Below the pieces are notes generated by a model. It searched no databases. It was not told the DNA's origin and worked only from the letters and a program-made list of their open reading frames with translations. Positions 25,140 through 37,788 of a stretch of 64,000 nucleotides of DNA are shown here, piece by piece (the first letter of the stretch is position 1; every line of letters starts with the position of its first letter). A program made the position numbers and the translations under genes. Location of the stretch: NCBI GenBank assembly GCA_038503035.1, contig JAVSML010024002.1:1473794-1537793 (forward strand), given 5' to 3'. Source of the stretch: Crocodylus rhombifer. Taxonomy: Eukaryota > Chordata > Crocodylia > Crocodylidae.

Positions 25140-26189
25140 TTGGCCTTTTATGATCAGATCACCAAATCATTAGATGCAGGGGTAACAGTGGACATAGTCT
25201 TCCTGGACTTCTGGAAGGCCTTCGACACTGTCTCTTACCCCGTTCTCATCAAGAAACTGGGGTCGACACCCACACAGTCAAATGGGTCACCAACCGGCTG
25301 GAGGGCCGCACCCAGAGGGTGGTAGTGGATGGGTCCTTCTCAACCTGGAGGGACGTGGGCAGTGGGGTTCTGCAGGGCTTGGTCCTCAGGCCTGCACTGT
25401 TCAACATCTTCATCAGTGACTTGGACAAGGGGGTGAAAAGCACCCTGTTCAAATTTGCTGATGACACTAAGATGTGGGGGGACGTGGGCACACTGGAAGG
25501 AAGCAACAGACTACAATCGGACCTAGACAGGTTACAAGGGTGGGCGGATGAGAATAGGATGGGATTCAACACAGACAAGTGCAAGGTGATACACCTGGGG
25601 AGGAAGAACCAGCACCATACCTACAGGTTGGGGAACTCCCCTCTTGTCAGTACAGAGGTGGAAAAGGATCTTGGAGTCATCATTGGCCAGTTCTGGGCAC
25701 TGCACTTCAAAAGGGATGTGGACAGCATGGAGAGAGTCCAGAGGAGGCCACTTGCATGATCAGGGGACAGCAGGGCAGGCCCTGTGAGGAGAGGCTACGG
25801 GACCTGAACCTGTTCAGTCTCCAAAAGAGAAGGCTGAGGGGGGATCTAGTGGCCTGTTACAAACTAGTCAGGGGGGATCAGCAGGCATTGGGGGAGTCCC
25901 TGTTCCCCCGAGCACTGCCAGGGGTGACCAGGAATAATGGTCACAAGCTGGCAGAGGGTAGATTCAGACTAGACATCAGGAGGCGCTACTTCACGGTTAG
26001 GGCGGCTAGGGTCTGGAACCAGCTTCCAAGAGAAGTGGTGCAGGCTCCTACCCTGGGGGTTTTAAGAGGAGGCTAGATGAACACCTTGCTGGGGTCGTTT
26101 GACCCCAGTACTCTTTCCTGCCATGGCAGGGGGTCAGACTAGATGATCTACTCAGGTTCCTTCTGACCCTAGAAACTATGAAACTATGG
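25140..26189 (+). pseudogene. CR1 ORF2 reverse-transcriptase, forward 3' half and tail
   Basis: The + strand continues the RT exactly where the inverted segment stops: [20 protein letters not shown], then DFWKAFDTVS, GSGVLQGLVL, NIFISDLDKG and the catalytic FADD box (25454-25465). The thumb follows, with ERLRDLNLFSLQKRRLRGDL and FRLDIRRRYFTVRAARVWNQ. Relative to the copy at 48.9 kb, roughly 165 bp are missing after IIG near 25684. Frameshifts split the frame. The end AAACTATGAAACTATGG (to 26189) is the CR1 short tandem tail, so the 3' end is complete. Confidence 0.9.
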
Positions 26190-29100
26190 AACTGGCCTCT
26201 TCCTGCCTTGATATTTACCATCCAACAAGTCACTTTTGTATGCCTTGTTATTCATTTCCCCTTTGTCATGAATGTTTTCAGCGAACGACCAGAGGAATCT
26301 TTTTTTTATAGTAACTAATACCACTCACAGCTCACTACATCCATCATATAACAGAAGTATGTAAGTACAGTATGAAGGCCAGAAGTCCTCTTTTATCATT
26401 GTTCTTAACCTCCCTGCAGGGCTGTGAGAAAGTAGTAAGAAAGAAAGAACATGCCTTAGTTTTGCTGTTGAAGAGTAGGTTAGGCAGGAAGCTATTCACA
26501 CTTCTGAAAGTACTTCAGTAGGGTGCCCTTGTGGAAGAGGGAGCTGAACTGTCTTACAGATCTCTCTGACTGTGCCCTGAGGTATAAGGAAGTAGGAAGG
26601 TGGTGAGGAAGGAAAAAGATGTAACATGCTATTAGGCTGCCACTCCAGCAGCAACCTATGTATGTGGGCACCTTCAGCAGTTTCAATAAATTGTGTGGAG
26701 GAGTTTCCACTATGGTCTTTTTTGCATATTTCTCAGTGGCAGCAAGGTGCAAAAGAGGGACTGATGGTTTTGGGTGGAAGTTACTGAATCTCAATGTTTC
26801 TTGCTGAATTTCTTTTCTTTTTTTTTTTCGTGTTCATCCAGAATAACTTGCCAAACAGGCAGAGATGTACCAGGACTCTACTAGAGGAAATCCCATGCTA
26901 GTTCAAAGTGCAGAGTCACAGTCAGAGGAAGTAAAACGTAAGTTTAGACAGCACTACCGGTGCCAAAATCAGCAATTAATGGTTGCGCCCAAGTAAGGGC
27001 ATACCCCTGAGTCTTAAAACGAGCAGAGAGTGGGAGTCTCCACGTTTCATGGAACCAAGATGCCTTTTGAGCAGAGTAGTCCCTATGAAAGAAGTGCCTT
27101 GTATGTGAGTACTGTGAGTTAACCTTGCTTGCTGCCTAAATCCCACTACACAAACACACAGACGTATATACTTCTGCTTTGGTCTTTTGCCAGCTGCAGC
27201 CCTTGCAAACCCTTCCTTCCTCACTTCCCACCTACTGGATCCTGGTCCCCATCCAACACCTTTCTCAACACCAATGTTTTGGAACCCATTATTCTGGCCT
27301 CCAGGGGTGCAGCAGCTCTTTCCACTGCCACTCCACCCCACCTTATTGCATTCACCGACCTTTAGGTGAATGCCACAATACATGAGTTCTCTTTTTCTCT
27401 TGAGGAGAAATTTAGCATGGACTTTGATTACTTAGGTTGATGAAAACCTGCCAAAAGCTAAGCTATGGCCGCCTAAGGGATTCTTGCAGCTACTATAGTA
27501 CAGTAGGAAAATATCAAAGGTGGCTAGGTTTTAATTTCTATTCTCCTGTGATATCAACAAGAAAATGTGAGTAAAGAACAAATACAGTCTTTTCAGCCAG
27601 TCTCTTATGCCCTGCAGTCTGACATGTTGCTTTTTCTTGGTTTCCAAAACTACATAAAAAAATGCATCCCTATAAACTGTGCATTTACTGAATAATACCA
27701 CAGTGAATAGCTCCACCAACCAGAACAAACAGCTGGCTATGCAAGTTCCTTCAAAGCAGGATTAACTTTCCTCCTCTGTTTGTTATTTTATTATCTTAGT
27801 AGGACCAATGGTGCTCCTTTAGTTTAGTTTTTGTCAGCACTTCTGTTACAAAGCTCTATTTTTAGGGATTTATAGTTTTGGCTAAGGTAATTCACTACAG
27901 GCTTAAACTTTAAATACAAGCTTTTAACCCAGAATGAACTAGTTTTACAAATTCCAAAAGAAAGCGTTAGACCAGCAAAATATAATTGCGACCTTATCCA
28001 CATCAGGTAATTGTTTTTTTGCTACTATATTGTAAATCAATTAGGACCTGAGCCAATACTCATTGAGTATAATGAGAGTATCTCCTTTGGCATCCAGGGG
28101 CTTTGAACCATCCACAGAAATCACTTCCATACAGGAGCTGATGCAAAAAATAAAAAAAAAAAGTATGTGATTGCAACCAATTGGCATTGATGAGACTTAA
28201 GTTTGCCATTAACATGAAGCATCTGCTGTAGCACTCTCTCAGCTGGAATATTTTCCTGAACCTGGACTTTAGTGCCTATATGGAAGTTGATTTGTAGTTC
28301 TAGTAGTTGTTCAATAGATAGATACATCCGACATGGGAACATAGGACACACCATTACTTTAATAGCATTCTGGATTTTAGTATAGGAGAGGCCAAAAAAC
28401 CTCAGAAGATTATAAGTGTGGCTTTTCACATTGCTTAGTTAAGCAAAAGTGACCTTTTTGTTTGAAGTTAATTGAAATTTAAAGGATACGACTTGATCTA
28501 ATTCAGCTGGACTACATTGTGTAATTGGTTCTCACACCTCTTTAGTAATTCAACAGAGTGTGCAGCCAGCTCTTATAAATATGTCAAGTGCTTGCTGAAA
28601 TCGGCAGGTGGGTTTTTTTTTTCAAATTGTTAACTAACACGCTTAAAAATATTCTTGCTCAAATACATCTAGTTGTGTGGTCCATTGCCACAGTGATTTT
28701 TTTTTTTAAGTGTAAGCTACAAATTCAAAAGTTCAGGGTTATTGAAAGTATCATGATGCCAACCCTTGTGCAGTTCACTAAAATACAAACTAATATTTAT
28801 GAAAGCTCAACAGTTCAATGCCAGTGAAAGGCAATCAAGTATAACTTGGCTTTGTACTATGATAAATATTTTCACATTGTTTTCTGCAGCTCTGGTTAGA
28901 AGAGGGAAAATGGTTAGATATAGAAGAACTAAGCTATTTATTGTTAAGTTCACTGTTGCATGTCAATAGCTGGCACCATGAGCCTCAAAGTCGCTGCGAA
29001 CCAAGTCTTATTTGGCTGTCAAGTGAAAAACACACATGCTTAGTCCTTATACATGCTCAGCAGATAATGATTCTTAGTCTCCATTAGAAATTCTCCTGTT

Positions 29101-29599
29101 TGGCTATAGCAATATAATAGAAATATTAACCATGCATATTGCCTATAGAAAAACATATTCTGCAAGTATTTAGAACTACATTTACCCCTGCAGTATTTCT
29201 GTAGCAACTGCTTTGGAAGAAGCTGAAAGTTTAAACAAGACTCTAGGGATATTTATAGGCCTGATATTTTCAAATTGCAATTTTCACATAATTTCTGTGT
29301 AAATCATATTAAAGTTTTGTACTGATAAGCAAATATGCAAAACAGACTGTTAAAAAGGGGCTGGGGAGCGGAAAAAAGACAGATGTGGAGCACTGGGGCT
29401 TAGTGTCTGGAAGTTAGTGAGGAACAAGTATAAAATATCATTTAAAAAAAACGTGTAAAATTAAGTTTCAGATTGGTAAGCACACAATTTGCGAGTCTAC
29501 TTTATGAAATGCATGGCGGGTCTAGTTTCATTTAAGATGCACTGAGTTACATCATGTTTGATATTTAGGTAGGATCCATACATAATCACCTAACTGTCA

Positions 29600-29690
29600 G
29601 GGACCTGATCTTCAGAGATGCTGAACACTTAAAGGTTCCACTAAAGCCAAAGAAAACTTCAAATGCTGAGCACATCCAGAATGTTAGAAG
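29600..29690 (+). repeat. Ancient interspersed repeat fragment
   Basis: CTGATCTTCAGAGATGCTGAACACTT and AATGCTGAGCACATCC resemble the 'cagaggtgctgagcacc' type repeat widespread in reptile genomes. The match is from memory and short. Confidence 0.3.
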
Positions 29691-30784
29691 ACAATTAAGG
29701 GCCCTTGTATGACCTTTAAATCCTGATTACTAGTCTGGTTTACAGCACAGCAGTGCCTTATAGCAGCCTATTCCTTCTTGGTCTTAATAATCCTTCCCAG
29801 CCAGAGTTGTCTCCATGTAGTATTTTACCCAGGATGCCTTTCTCAGGCTGCCCCTTTAAATTCAGCAAAGCCAAGCAGCTGCATCCCTAAAGAAACCATT
29901 TTGGAGCTAATTGTCCTGTGCTGCTTCTCCTCATGCCTAAGTAATCTCAACCCCTACTGAGTGTTTTCCTTCTGCTTTTCCCTTTCTTATTCCTAAAGGG
30001 ATGGACTTTTTTTTACAGAGTGGAAGTTAGTGCCCAGTTTGCTTTTAACATTTTTTTTTGCCAGATACCCTATTATTAAGATCAAAATATTAAGGGACCT
30101 TTAAAAATATTTTATTATTCAACGTAAACGTAACTACTGGGTTAAAGCTAGCAATAACCTCAAAGAGAACTAACTTTCCTACTTTGGAAGGCAGCAGCAT
30201 CATGGGGCATTTACACAGCTTTACTGGCTTATTTGGACATTAGAGCTTTAAGGTACTGGTAGGAGCCAGGAAACAGTGCTCACAAGGGCTAAATGCTGTT
30301 CTGTTCAAGTCAATGCCATTAATTTTTATGGTATAGGTTCTTATGGGTATAGGATTATAGTCTGACCTAATGTGAACATTTGTGTGCTGTTTTGTGTGAG
30401 AGTTAAGAGGAGGGGACTCGGGGAAGCGACACTGTGACGCAGTCATGAAGACAATTGGTCCCACTGAATATTTTGGCCCAGGTTTAATAGTTACCTTTCT
30501 AGCACTCAGATAATAAATTTGAATTCAAATTTACCAGCTGGAATACCCAAGTGTTCCTGTTTCTTCCCTACCCCTGGAAATATGTGACAATCTGCCATCA
30601 TTCAAAAGGGTGCAGCACTCCAGAAATCTGCAGTGTCAGTTTTTCATATAAACACCTCTAAGAGTATAAGCTTCTAGAATTACCAAGAAGGATATTTTCA
30701 CATCATAAAAAGAGCTCAGTCTGTATATTAAGCCAACCCCACTTTTTGCAAAACCTCTTTCCTGAAATTTTGTTTTATAGGAAC

Positions 30785-30960
30785 AGATGAATTCAGGAGA
30801 ATTGCTTTGCTGCCGCTAAACATTGATGTATCCAGTCCAGTATCCTGTTTCTGACAATAGCCAGTACCAGCTGCTTCTGAGCAAGGTGTAAGTAATCCCG
30901 CAGTAGTCAGTTATGGGATAACCTCTTCGTAGAGGAAGTTTGCTCCCAACTTCCACTAGT
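30785..30960 (+). repeat. Ancient LINE-like 3' end fragment
   Basis: TCCAGTCCAGTATCCTGTTTCTGACAATAGCC followed by GCAAGGTGTAAG matches the fragment at 36817-36935 (AGTATCCTATTGCTGACAAC ... AAAGGTGCAAG). The type looks like an old CR1/L3-related 3' end. Confidence 0.45.
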
Positions 30961-31035
30961 AAAAATCAAGCTCAGATTTTAATTTTTTTGGAATGCATGA
31001 GCTCACTCTCTTTGTCTCTAGGAATTAAGAAAGGC

Positions 31036-31072
31036 TTATTTGTTTAGTTTAGTTTAGCTTAGTTTAGTTTAG
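31036..31072. repeat. (TTTAG)n repeat
   Basis: About seven pentamers TTTAG with one CTTAG variant, running into T8C6. Confidence 0.9.
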
Positions 31073-32580
31073 TTTTTTTTCCCCCCTAAAACACTTGGGG
31101 ATGTTGGCTTAATCAAAGCTGTGTAAAATTCCAGGCTGATGCTTTGGGAAGCTGGAACGAAGCTGCTCTGAGTTTACTAGCTTGCAGCTCATTATCATAG
31201 TACTGTAAACTAAAGACTTCATGCTTCATTGGATGCCTCCATGGAAAATGTGGGGAATCGCTATGTAATCTCTTAGAACTACATGTGATAAATTATTCAT
31301 TTTTAATCTTAAAACAGTTTAATCCATTTGATTTCAAGGGGTTCCCCCCTTTCTAAAATATTCTCTGGCAATCATGGGTGGGGGGTGAGAGAGAGAGAGA
31401 GTGCATGGGCATGTGTATGTGGTGTAAAGTAGACCCATAAACATTTGAATACTGACACAATGATGCTGAAGGGGTTATGTGAATGGTGAGCCAGTTTTTC
31501 CAATAGTCTCTGGAATTTGCAGCAGTAGAAAGTTAAAAAGCCTGAGCAAAGAAATCAAAGGAGGAGTGACAAAGGAGTCTGAGAAGGAACAATGGGAGAA
31601 AAGTCTTGCAAAGGGACAAGGAACATTGGGCACAAGAAAGGAAGAGACAAGCAGGCATTTAGTTGGTAGAGGAGGAAGGGCGGGTTGGCAGTAAGGCCAT
31701 TTCAAAGAGATAAGGTATGCTTACCTTCAAGCAGACCCTTGTGGACTCCCAAGTGAAGATGGGAGCAAAAGTGAAGGATATTGCATTCCAGATATTCTGC
31801 TCAACTGTGCTCTCATGCTTTACAAAGAATAAGGCAGCATTCAGAATCTGTGTGCAAAGCTTACCCATTTCTTCTCTCCGTCTAGCTTTCTTTGATTTAC
31901 ATCTAACACATAAACTTGTTAAGGATGTGCTTAGCATGGGAGAGAATCCATAGAAGCCCAAACAAGAGCCATGTCTGGGTTCATCTGAGACTCCAGGTTT
32001 ACCTGGGTTCAGCATGTCAACTGTGTAGTAAGTATCTAAGAGAGAATGCTCAACCATAGTCTGTCACAGCCTTTTGTGGGGGTCAGGCATTCACGAGGTT
32101 GTGATGGCTTGTGTCCTTTTTGGATCTAATTCTGCTCTGACTTGATGCAATAGCATAGTTTCCATTGTCTTAAAAAGGAAAAAAAAAAAGTAGAATCTGG
32201 TTCTTTAGGAAGGAATATGGCAATGAAGCTCTCATGAAGGCATTGCATCTGAAACAGCTCTAATTAAACCCAAACCAAGTTCTTTTTTTCCAGGTTCTAA
32301 AAGTTTCTGATTAATTTTGTTTACTTTAAATAAATACTTCGACTCTCTAGAGTTTCTGCTTTCAGCTTAGAAGCAGATGTTCCAAAATGGTATTTGAAAG
32401 GTTGTTCTTTTGAGATGGCTGGCAATGCTAGGGGCAGGAAGTACCAGAAATCTCATGAGAGATTTCTTAGCTTCACATGAAATTTTATGGCATGATGTTG
32501 TACATCCAGGAGTTTTATATATTTTTGATGAGCATCTAAGTTTGGCCAAGCTAAACAGAAATTGTAAAACTCACAAGTTC

Positions 32581-33275
32581 ATTCTACGTGTACTTCCTGC
32601 CCTGAATTGACTGGTATTATTCCTGCATGCTGTAGGAAAGGATTTTCTATGACACACAAGAAATTAAGGCGCAAAAAGGTCATTGATTTATATTCAGATT
32701 TTTGCCCCCTTAAATCTCTTAGGGTACATCTACCTTGCATCTGTCCACCACTAAAATACAAGCTTCACCCATGCACTCACGCCACATGTTGACAAAATGT
32801 CATGTGGTCATTGTTATATCCATGAATGCTGTGTGCCCTCAGGGACTGGGGTGGGAGGGAGGGCACAGCAAACTCCCACAGGCAGTGGTGGCACTGCCAG
32901 TGGTGGGAGCATGGCAGCAGCAAGCAGGGAGCTCTCGCAGGTAGCCATGGTGCTGTCAGCAACGGGGGGGGGGAGTGATGAGCACTGAGCAGTGATCAGC
33001 GACAACCCATAGACACCGCCTGCAGATGCTGGTAGTGGTGTCGGCAGTGAGGGGGGTAGTGGCGAGTGGAGACCACTTGCAGGTGCCACCGGCAGTGTCA
33101 GCAACATCTTTTCACAGGGAGTGCACGTGCACCCCCTAGGCATTGCCAATGGTTATATCAGTACTCAATGGGCACGTCTACATGAGATGCTATGGCGCAG
33201 AATCATGTTCGACCTACCTAGAATTCTACATGTACTTCCTGCCCTGAACTGACTGGTAGCATTCCCGCACGCTAC
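32581..33275. repeat. Direct repeat pair (54 bp, 640 bp apart)
   Basis: ATTCTACGTGTACTTCCTGC at 32581 and ATTCTACATGTACTTCCTGC at 33223 start two copies of a segment that continues CCTGAAYTGACTGGTA and ATTCCYGCAYGCT. The segment between carries GGGTACATCTAC and GGGCACGTCTACATGAG, which look like Harbinger-type termini, plus a GC-rich minisatellite. The pair probably marks two copies of one MITE. Confidence 0.6.
32840..33115. repeat. Degenerate GC-rich minisatellite
   Basis: Imperfect units of roughly 50-60 bp built around CAGGTGCCACCGGCAGTGTCAGCAAC-like sequence, e.g. CTGCAGATGCTGGTAGTGGTGTCGGCAGTGAGG. The same unit type fills 60895-61195. A run of nine or more G interrupts it. Confidence 0.55.
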
Positions 33276-34764
33276 TGAACAGCTGCTCTGCTTCACACCA
33301 GGCCAACTGATTCTTGTGCGTACTGAGCACAAGCCCCAGTTCTCCAAACATTTGCATGTATTGTAACAGGGGCTCCTAACACCTGTTACTGACTGGATGA
33401 GCACAGGGATTAGGCTGCAGGGTGCAAGCTATAGAGAGGCAGGCTGCAAATCCGTAAGTGTGCTAATTAGTAGTGAAGAAGCCCTATGCCCTTCCAGGTA
33501 AGTGAAAGGGGTTCAGCTATGTAGCGAATAAGTGGAATTCCTGGGCTGAATATCAGTCTGGCCCAACTCATCAAAGGGAAAGGAGTTCTTTGAGGGAAGG
33601 CTGCTGGCTGTTGACTTGGAACTGGAGGCCATAAGGCAGCTCCAAGGGCCTGGTGTAGGAGAATCAGATAGCAGTGGAGGGGCTTACTTGTATTGCATGT
33701 GTACCCTGAGGAAGGAGGAAGGAAAAGGATGGTAATTTAATTAATATCTGTTACCCACGAGGCATGGGGTGGCTTTAAGGGAAGTAGAGCACCTGATAGG
33801 TACTGTGTATTTGATTGATTTGGGGCCTATGACCTAGATAAAGAACAAGAGAAAGCCTTGGCTGTGGACTACTAACTGTGGGCAGAACGCCTTGCTGATA
33901 GACTGAGAGAGCAGGCTGATTGAGGCTAATTGAGCATCCTGCTTGGAATTCGAATTAAAACTGGGCTAAACAGAGGTGGCTCAGTGATGAACAAAGAAGC
34001 ATCCAAGGTATCACACTGGTATTCTCAGGGTTGCCTCCCAAATTTATAGTCGGCATCAAGGCATGGCAGGAAAGTAAAGGGTAGTGACCCTGTTGAACCA
34101 GAGAAAGGAATAGCCTGGGGTTGGTTGTCAGGAAACTCTCAAGAGACGGTGCTTTTATAATGTAAATAATTTCATATGAGTGAACAGTGCTATATTTTCA
34201 AAGAAGTCTGCTCAGCAATGAAACTTACTTCTGGATTTGGGGGATAGAGTGCAGAGTTTGTAAATCACTTGAGGATGATGGAAAATGCTGTATAATTGTA
34301 TATTATTGACATGTTATTTTTTTTAGTTATGTTCAAAAATACTTTGATGTGCAGCATTTAAGAATCTGCATATTTAATTACATGTCTGTTTATATGTTTT
34401 GTGATTATAGCTAGAAACCACCAACCAAAACACCACACACACATAAAAGCCTTGCCCAGCCCAAAGGGCGTATTACAGTATAAAGAAAAAGAAAAGGGTG
34501 CATTACTCAGTTGGGAAGTGCAGTCTTGATTAATGTAATAAGCAATAGTTAGAGCATCACATCTGTCCATCTATACCCAAGACATACATGATGGTACATG
34601 ATGGCACAGATGGATTTTAAATCTAGAATAAAAGCTAGATGCTTCATTATTCTAGCTTTTATGGCCAATTTGTCGAATATTTTTAAGTCTCCAGCAACAA
34701 CTTGAAGACTGCATGGTGTCCAAATGTCCCACAAAATGAAAGGCTTGACATCTTTCATTTTTGA
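33276..34764. other. Intergenic sequence, nothing recognised
   Basis: Mixed unique-looking sequence. A 12-bp perfect hairpin lies at 34628-34662 (ATAAAAGCTAGA / TCTAGCTTTTAT, 11-nt loop). No gene is identified. Confidence 0.55.
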
Positions 34765-36733
34765 AAAGGGAGAAAAGGGCCAAGAGGTTTCCTTGGCTAA
34801 CCAGAGAAATCCAGAGCAGCCTAAGGGCAAAAAGGGGGGCATAAGCAGTGGAAACAAGGAGAAATTACTAAAGATGAGTATGCCTCCTCAGCTCACAGTT
34901 ATAGGGAGGCAGTTAAAAAGCCCAAAGCTACCATGGAGCTGGGGATGGCATCCTACATTAAGGATAACAAAAATACTGCTTTTCAGATATATAGGGAGTA
35001 AAAGGAAGTCCCAGAGCTGTATAGGACCACTACTGAATGGGCAAAAGCAATTGGTGAGAGACGGGGGGACAAGGCTGAACTCCTCAATGAGATCTTTGCC
35101 TCTGTGTTCCTAAATGAGGGGCAAGACAAGTCTCACAGTGGGATTGTAGAGAGACAACAGCAGGGTACTAGACCACCAAGCGTTAACCCTGAAATAGTGC
35201 AAAGTCACTTGGAAGGACTGGATGCGTTTAAGTCGGCAGGCCTGGATGAGCTCCATCCAAGGGTACTGAAGGCACTGACTGATGTCATTACACAGCCACT
35301 GGCAAGAATATTTGAGCATATGTGGCACATGGGCCAGGTCCTGTAGGACTGGAAAAGGGCCAATGTGGTCCCTATTTTCAAGAAGGGGAGAAAGGAGGAT
35401 CCAAGCAACTACAGGCCAGTCAGTCTCACCTCCATCCTTGGTAAAGTCTTTGAGAAGATTATTAAGGCTGCCCAGCAGGAAAAATTATGCTGAGGGGAAA
35501 CCAGCATGGGTTCATAGTAGGTAGATCATGCCTGACTAACCTAGTGTCTTTTTATGACCAAGTTACAAAACACCTGGACACCGAAGTAGGGGTAGATATC
35601 ATTTGCTTAGACTTCAGGAGGGCCTTCGATATAGTATCCCAACCCATACTGGTGAACAAATTAAGAGACTGTGACTTGGATGAATACACAGTCTGGTGGG
35701 TGGCAAATTGTCTAGCGGGTCGTACCCAGAGAGTGGTGGTGGATGGGTCAGTATTGACCTGGAAGGACGTCGGCAGTGGGGTCCTGCAGGGCTCGGGCCT
35801 TGGACTGATTCTCTTTAATGTCTTCATCAGTGACTTGGACGAGGGAGTGAAGTGTACTCTGTCTAAGTTTGCGGATGATACAATACTGTGGGGAGAAGTG
35901 GACACACCGGAGGTCAGGGAACAACTGCAGGCAGACCTAGACAGGTTGGACAAATGGGCTGAAAACAATAGAATGCGATTTAACAAGGAGAAATGCAAAG
36001 TGCTGCACCTAGGGAAGAAAAATGTCCAGCACATCTACTGTCTAGGAAATGACCTGCTCGGCAGCACGGAAGTGGAAAGGGATCTCAGAAACCTAGTGGA
36101 CTCCACAATGAACATGGGTCATCAGTGTGACAAAAGTCATCAACAAAGCTAACTGCACTTTATCATGCATCAACAGATGCATGACACACAGAACCAAGGA
36201 GGTGATACGTCCCCTCTATGAGGCACTGGTCAGGCCGCAGCTGGAGTACTGCGTCCAGTTTTGGGCACCACACTTCAAGAGGGATGTGGATAACCTGGAG
36301 AGGGTCCAGAGAAGGGCCAGTCGTATGGTTAAGGGCTTGCAGGCCAAGCCCTATGAGGAGTGATTAGGACACCTGGACCACTTCAGCCTCTGCAAGAGAA
36401 GGTTGAGAGGCAACTTTGTGGCTGCCTATAAAATCATCATGGGGGCACAGAAGCGAATTGGTGAGGCTCTACTCACTAAGGTGCCCCTGGGAGTTACAAG
36501 AAATAATGGCCATAAATTAGCAGAAAGCAGATTTAGACTGGACATTAGGAAGAACTTCTTCACAGTTAAGAGTGGCCAAAATCTGGAATGGGCTACCCCG
36601 GGGGGTCTTCAAGGGGAGGTTAGATAGGCATCTGGCTGGGGTCATCTGAACCCAGCACTCTTTCCTGCCTATGCAGGGGGTCGTACCTGGTGATCTATAG
36701 AGGTCCCTTCTGACCCTAACATCTATGAATCTG
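34765..36733 (+). pseudogene. CR1 LINE ORF2 (linker and reverse transcriptase), 5'-truncated
   Basis: The + strand encodes the C-terminal two thirds of a CR1 ORF2. A linker reads EYASSAHSYREAVKKPKATM. It continues with [116 protein letters not shown] and the catalytic FADD (35868-35879). The thumb (RPQLEYCVQFWAPHFKRDVD) and FRLDIRKNFFTVK follow. Stop codons (e.g. VL*DW near 35345), a small deletion near 35470 and later frameshifts kill it. The endonuclease domain is absent. The 3' end reads CCTAACATCTATGAATCTGA, the CR1 tail type. Confidence 0.9.
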
Positions 36734-36816
36734 ACTAAATATCATAATTGAAATTGAAGTGACTGGAATGCATCTAGAAAATGGAATAGTACCAAAGCAA
36801 CTGTACAGAAGAAAGT

Positions 36817-36935
36817 AGGATTTGCCACATTGGTACAGACTGGTGATGTGTCAATACCAGTATCCTATTGCTGACAACATCAAAGAAAGGTGCAAGAAAA
36901 TCAGGCAGATGTGGGATTGTATGCCCCATGCAAAC
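36817..36935 (+). repeat. Ancient LINE-like 3' end fragment
   Basis: Same family as 30785-30960: TACCAGTATCCTATTGCTGAC and GAAAGGTGCAAGAAAAT. It lies about 80 bp after the CR1 tail. Confidence 0.45.
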
Positions 36936-37788
36936 TCCATATCATTAAAGATCAGCTAAGGCCAGAATCTTGAGGGGATTTGGTCATTCCAAAATGTTAG
37001 CTTTTACCATGTTTCAGCTGTCCTTCCTCCAAACTGAAAGTAAATGTAATATGCTAAACTGAAAAAAAAGAAGCCAGTGATATTTTAGCCATAAGCTGTG
37101 TAAGAACTGATTGCACAGCGGAACTCAGTTGAAATATATGAAGAATGGAAAGAGAAATTTTGTGTATCATTATCCATTTTATTTTTATAACCATCCTGGG
37201 AAACTTATTATGATGACAGCTGTGATAAGTGATCATTAAAAACTGTACTGATTATCACTTGTTTTTGATTACTTATATGAGGAACATCCAAAAAGAAAAA
37301 TAAACCCCATCCCACATGTACAGTATAGGCTATAACCTTGCTAATTTGTTTTAATGACTGGCTGGCCCCTTGAAACGATTGAAATATGTAAATAATCAAT
37401 TCAAATGTATTAATACAAGGCAAGGTTGTTTCTGAAAATACTCTTCATCCTGAAAATGGCTTCAGCGCATTTATAGCAGTGAGCTGTGCTTATCCGATAT
37501 TTTTCACATGGCCTTGACAGTGGCTTTTGTCTTCACTGCTTTTGGAAAGATTACTTGGAGGAGAATTTATTTTTGAATTTTGAAATTTCAGCAAGAATCC
37601 AGGTCTTTTGAGTCCAATTTGAGGCCATCCTTTCTACCCCAAATTATATGGTTTTGGAAATAACAACCTGTCCTGAGCACAGGTGGCATGTTAGGTTAGG
37701 ATGTTAGGAGGCATCCTAGAAGAGCCACCGATGTATCTGTAAGTGACCTGGTCATATCTGGCTGCTTTTGACTCCCCCACTCAAATGG

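Larger units (their letters stand above)
26190..32580. other. Intergenic sequence with a few ancient repeats
   Basis: About 6.4 kb of AT-rich sequence without a recognisable gene. It includes old repeat fragments (29600-29690 and 30785-30960), a (TTTAG)n run and a short (GA)n. The remaining open frames are short and match nothing I know. Confidence 0.65.

Noticed and set aside
26976..27383. Minus-strand 135-codon frame and overlapping + frames
   Set aside because: No motif, no splice context and no similarity to other copies.
33430..34140. Possible endogenous retrovirus or LTR
   Set aside because: Purine-rich sequence without paired LTRs, primer-binding site, or gag/pol motifs. The same applies to 40150-40800.
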